Assembly (NCBI GenBank): GCA_035509315.1 | Contig: DATJLS010000046.1 | Coordinates: forward strand, 1-40,165 | Source: JAKAWQ01 sp035509315 | GTDB lineage: Bacteria > Pseudomonadota > Alphaproteobacteria > Acetobacterales > Acetobacteraceae | Length of the DNA stretch: 40,165 bases | Direction of reading: 5' to 3' | In this document: piece after piece, positions 39,818 to 40,165 of the stretch | How positions within the stretch are numbered: position 1 is the first letter of the stretch | Layout of the letters: each line of letters starts with the position of its first letter | The notes under the pieces: generated by a model | Databases searched by the model: none | Told to the model about the DNA's origin: nothing | What the model saw: only the letters and a program-made list of their open reading frames with translations | Translations under genes and position numbers: made by a program

Positions 39818-40165
39818 GCAGGTGGATCGGATCTATTTGCGGATGACGCGTCGATAAGACAGCACGACAATCAGAACGCGCTGTGAATGGCAGAAGCTGG
39901 CGCCAGCGTTGCTCGACGTCCGGCGTTTCGACCGCGACCGTGCTCAAATGGCGAGAGGGCCGTGCTGTGGAAGGGGCCGACCGTTACTCGCCACTACACC
40001 TCAAGCCTTTATGCCCGCAGGCACCTTGGGGCGGAACCACTCCGCTCTTGCGGAAGCGGCATCGCCCAGGCACCCTTATGGCGTGATGGTACCATCATTC
40101 ACCCCGGCTACCGGTCCGACCGTGCTGCCGGATCCGCCGATCGCCTTTCCGGTCAAAGAGTAGGT
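39818..40165. other. Non-coding or unresolved right end
   Basis: No recognisable gene. A perfect palindrome TGATGGTACCATCA lies at 40084-40097. Two short frames (39883-40086, 39909-40163) show no family resemblance and are not called. Confidence 0.5.

Noticed and set aside
39883..40163. Small frames of 67 and 84 aa at the right edge
   Set aside because: No recognisable domain, signal peptide or good ribosome site; low-confidence open frames only.

Overview
The window reads as a chromosomal segment of a GC-rich alphaproteobacterium, probably Rhodospirillales/Acetobacteraceae (inference). The pointers are a purC-purS-purQ-purL-bolA-grxD cluster of alphaproteobacterial type, a LexA box of the alphaproteobacterial form GAAC-N7-GAAC, and a leuA gene behind a leucine-rich leader peptide that appears to be translated from a leaderless transcript. 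No rRNA, tRNA, CRISPR array, transposase or phage gene was recognised.

Layout. (1) 284-4956: purine biosynthesis genes followed by the iron-sulfur pair bolA/grxD, closed by a clear intrinsic terminator. (2) 5347-20349: an accessory carbohydrate or hydroxy-acid catabolic island. It starts with a frameshifted Tat-exported solute-binding protein. A minus-strand operon follows (IclR regulator, sugar isomerase/epimerase-like TIM barrel, Ldh2-type dehydrogenase, BKACE-type beta-keto acid cleavage enzyme, zinc-type alcohol dehydrogenase, SMP-30 lactonase). It is divergent from a plus-strand series made of two complete sugar-type ABC importers with a HpcH/HpaI aldolase between them. (3) 20432-26470: small secreted proteins, a DUF72 protein coupled to a TetR regulator, a divergent FMN-dependent alpha-hydroxy-acid dehydrogenase, a DedA/YqaA-type membrane protein and an unrecognised two-repeat protein. 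(4) 27429-32432: a PhoB-like response regulator, a di-heme cytochrome c peroxidase and a VirA-like hybrid histidine kinase. (5) 32923-39817: a sulfotransferase, leuA with its leader peptide, a glycine-zipper lipoprotein, an SOS-box-controlled radical SAM protein and a CLC chloride/proton antiporter.

How the parts fit. In the island, two importers would bring in one or two related sugars or sugar acids. Lactonase, alcohol dehydrogenase, hydroxy-acid dehydrogenase, isomerase, keto-acid cleavage enzyme and aldolase together could form a route that oxidises, isomerises and splits the carbon chain. The IclR protein sits at the divergence next to GTTGC/GCAAC palindromes that frame a good sigma70-type promoter. 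The substrate cannot be read from sequence; this is the best candidate here for an undescribed pathway.

The intergenic DNA is unusually structured. At least ten copies of a ~90-110 bp two-hairpin repeat (called family A here) fill intergenic gaps. A 120-bp near-identical inverted repeat (family B, MITE-like) lies at the left edge and at 13.9 kb, and a third palindromic family (C) has three or four copies.
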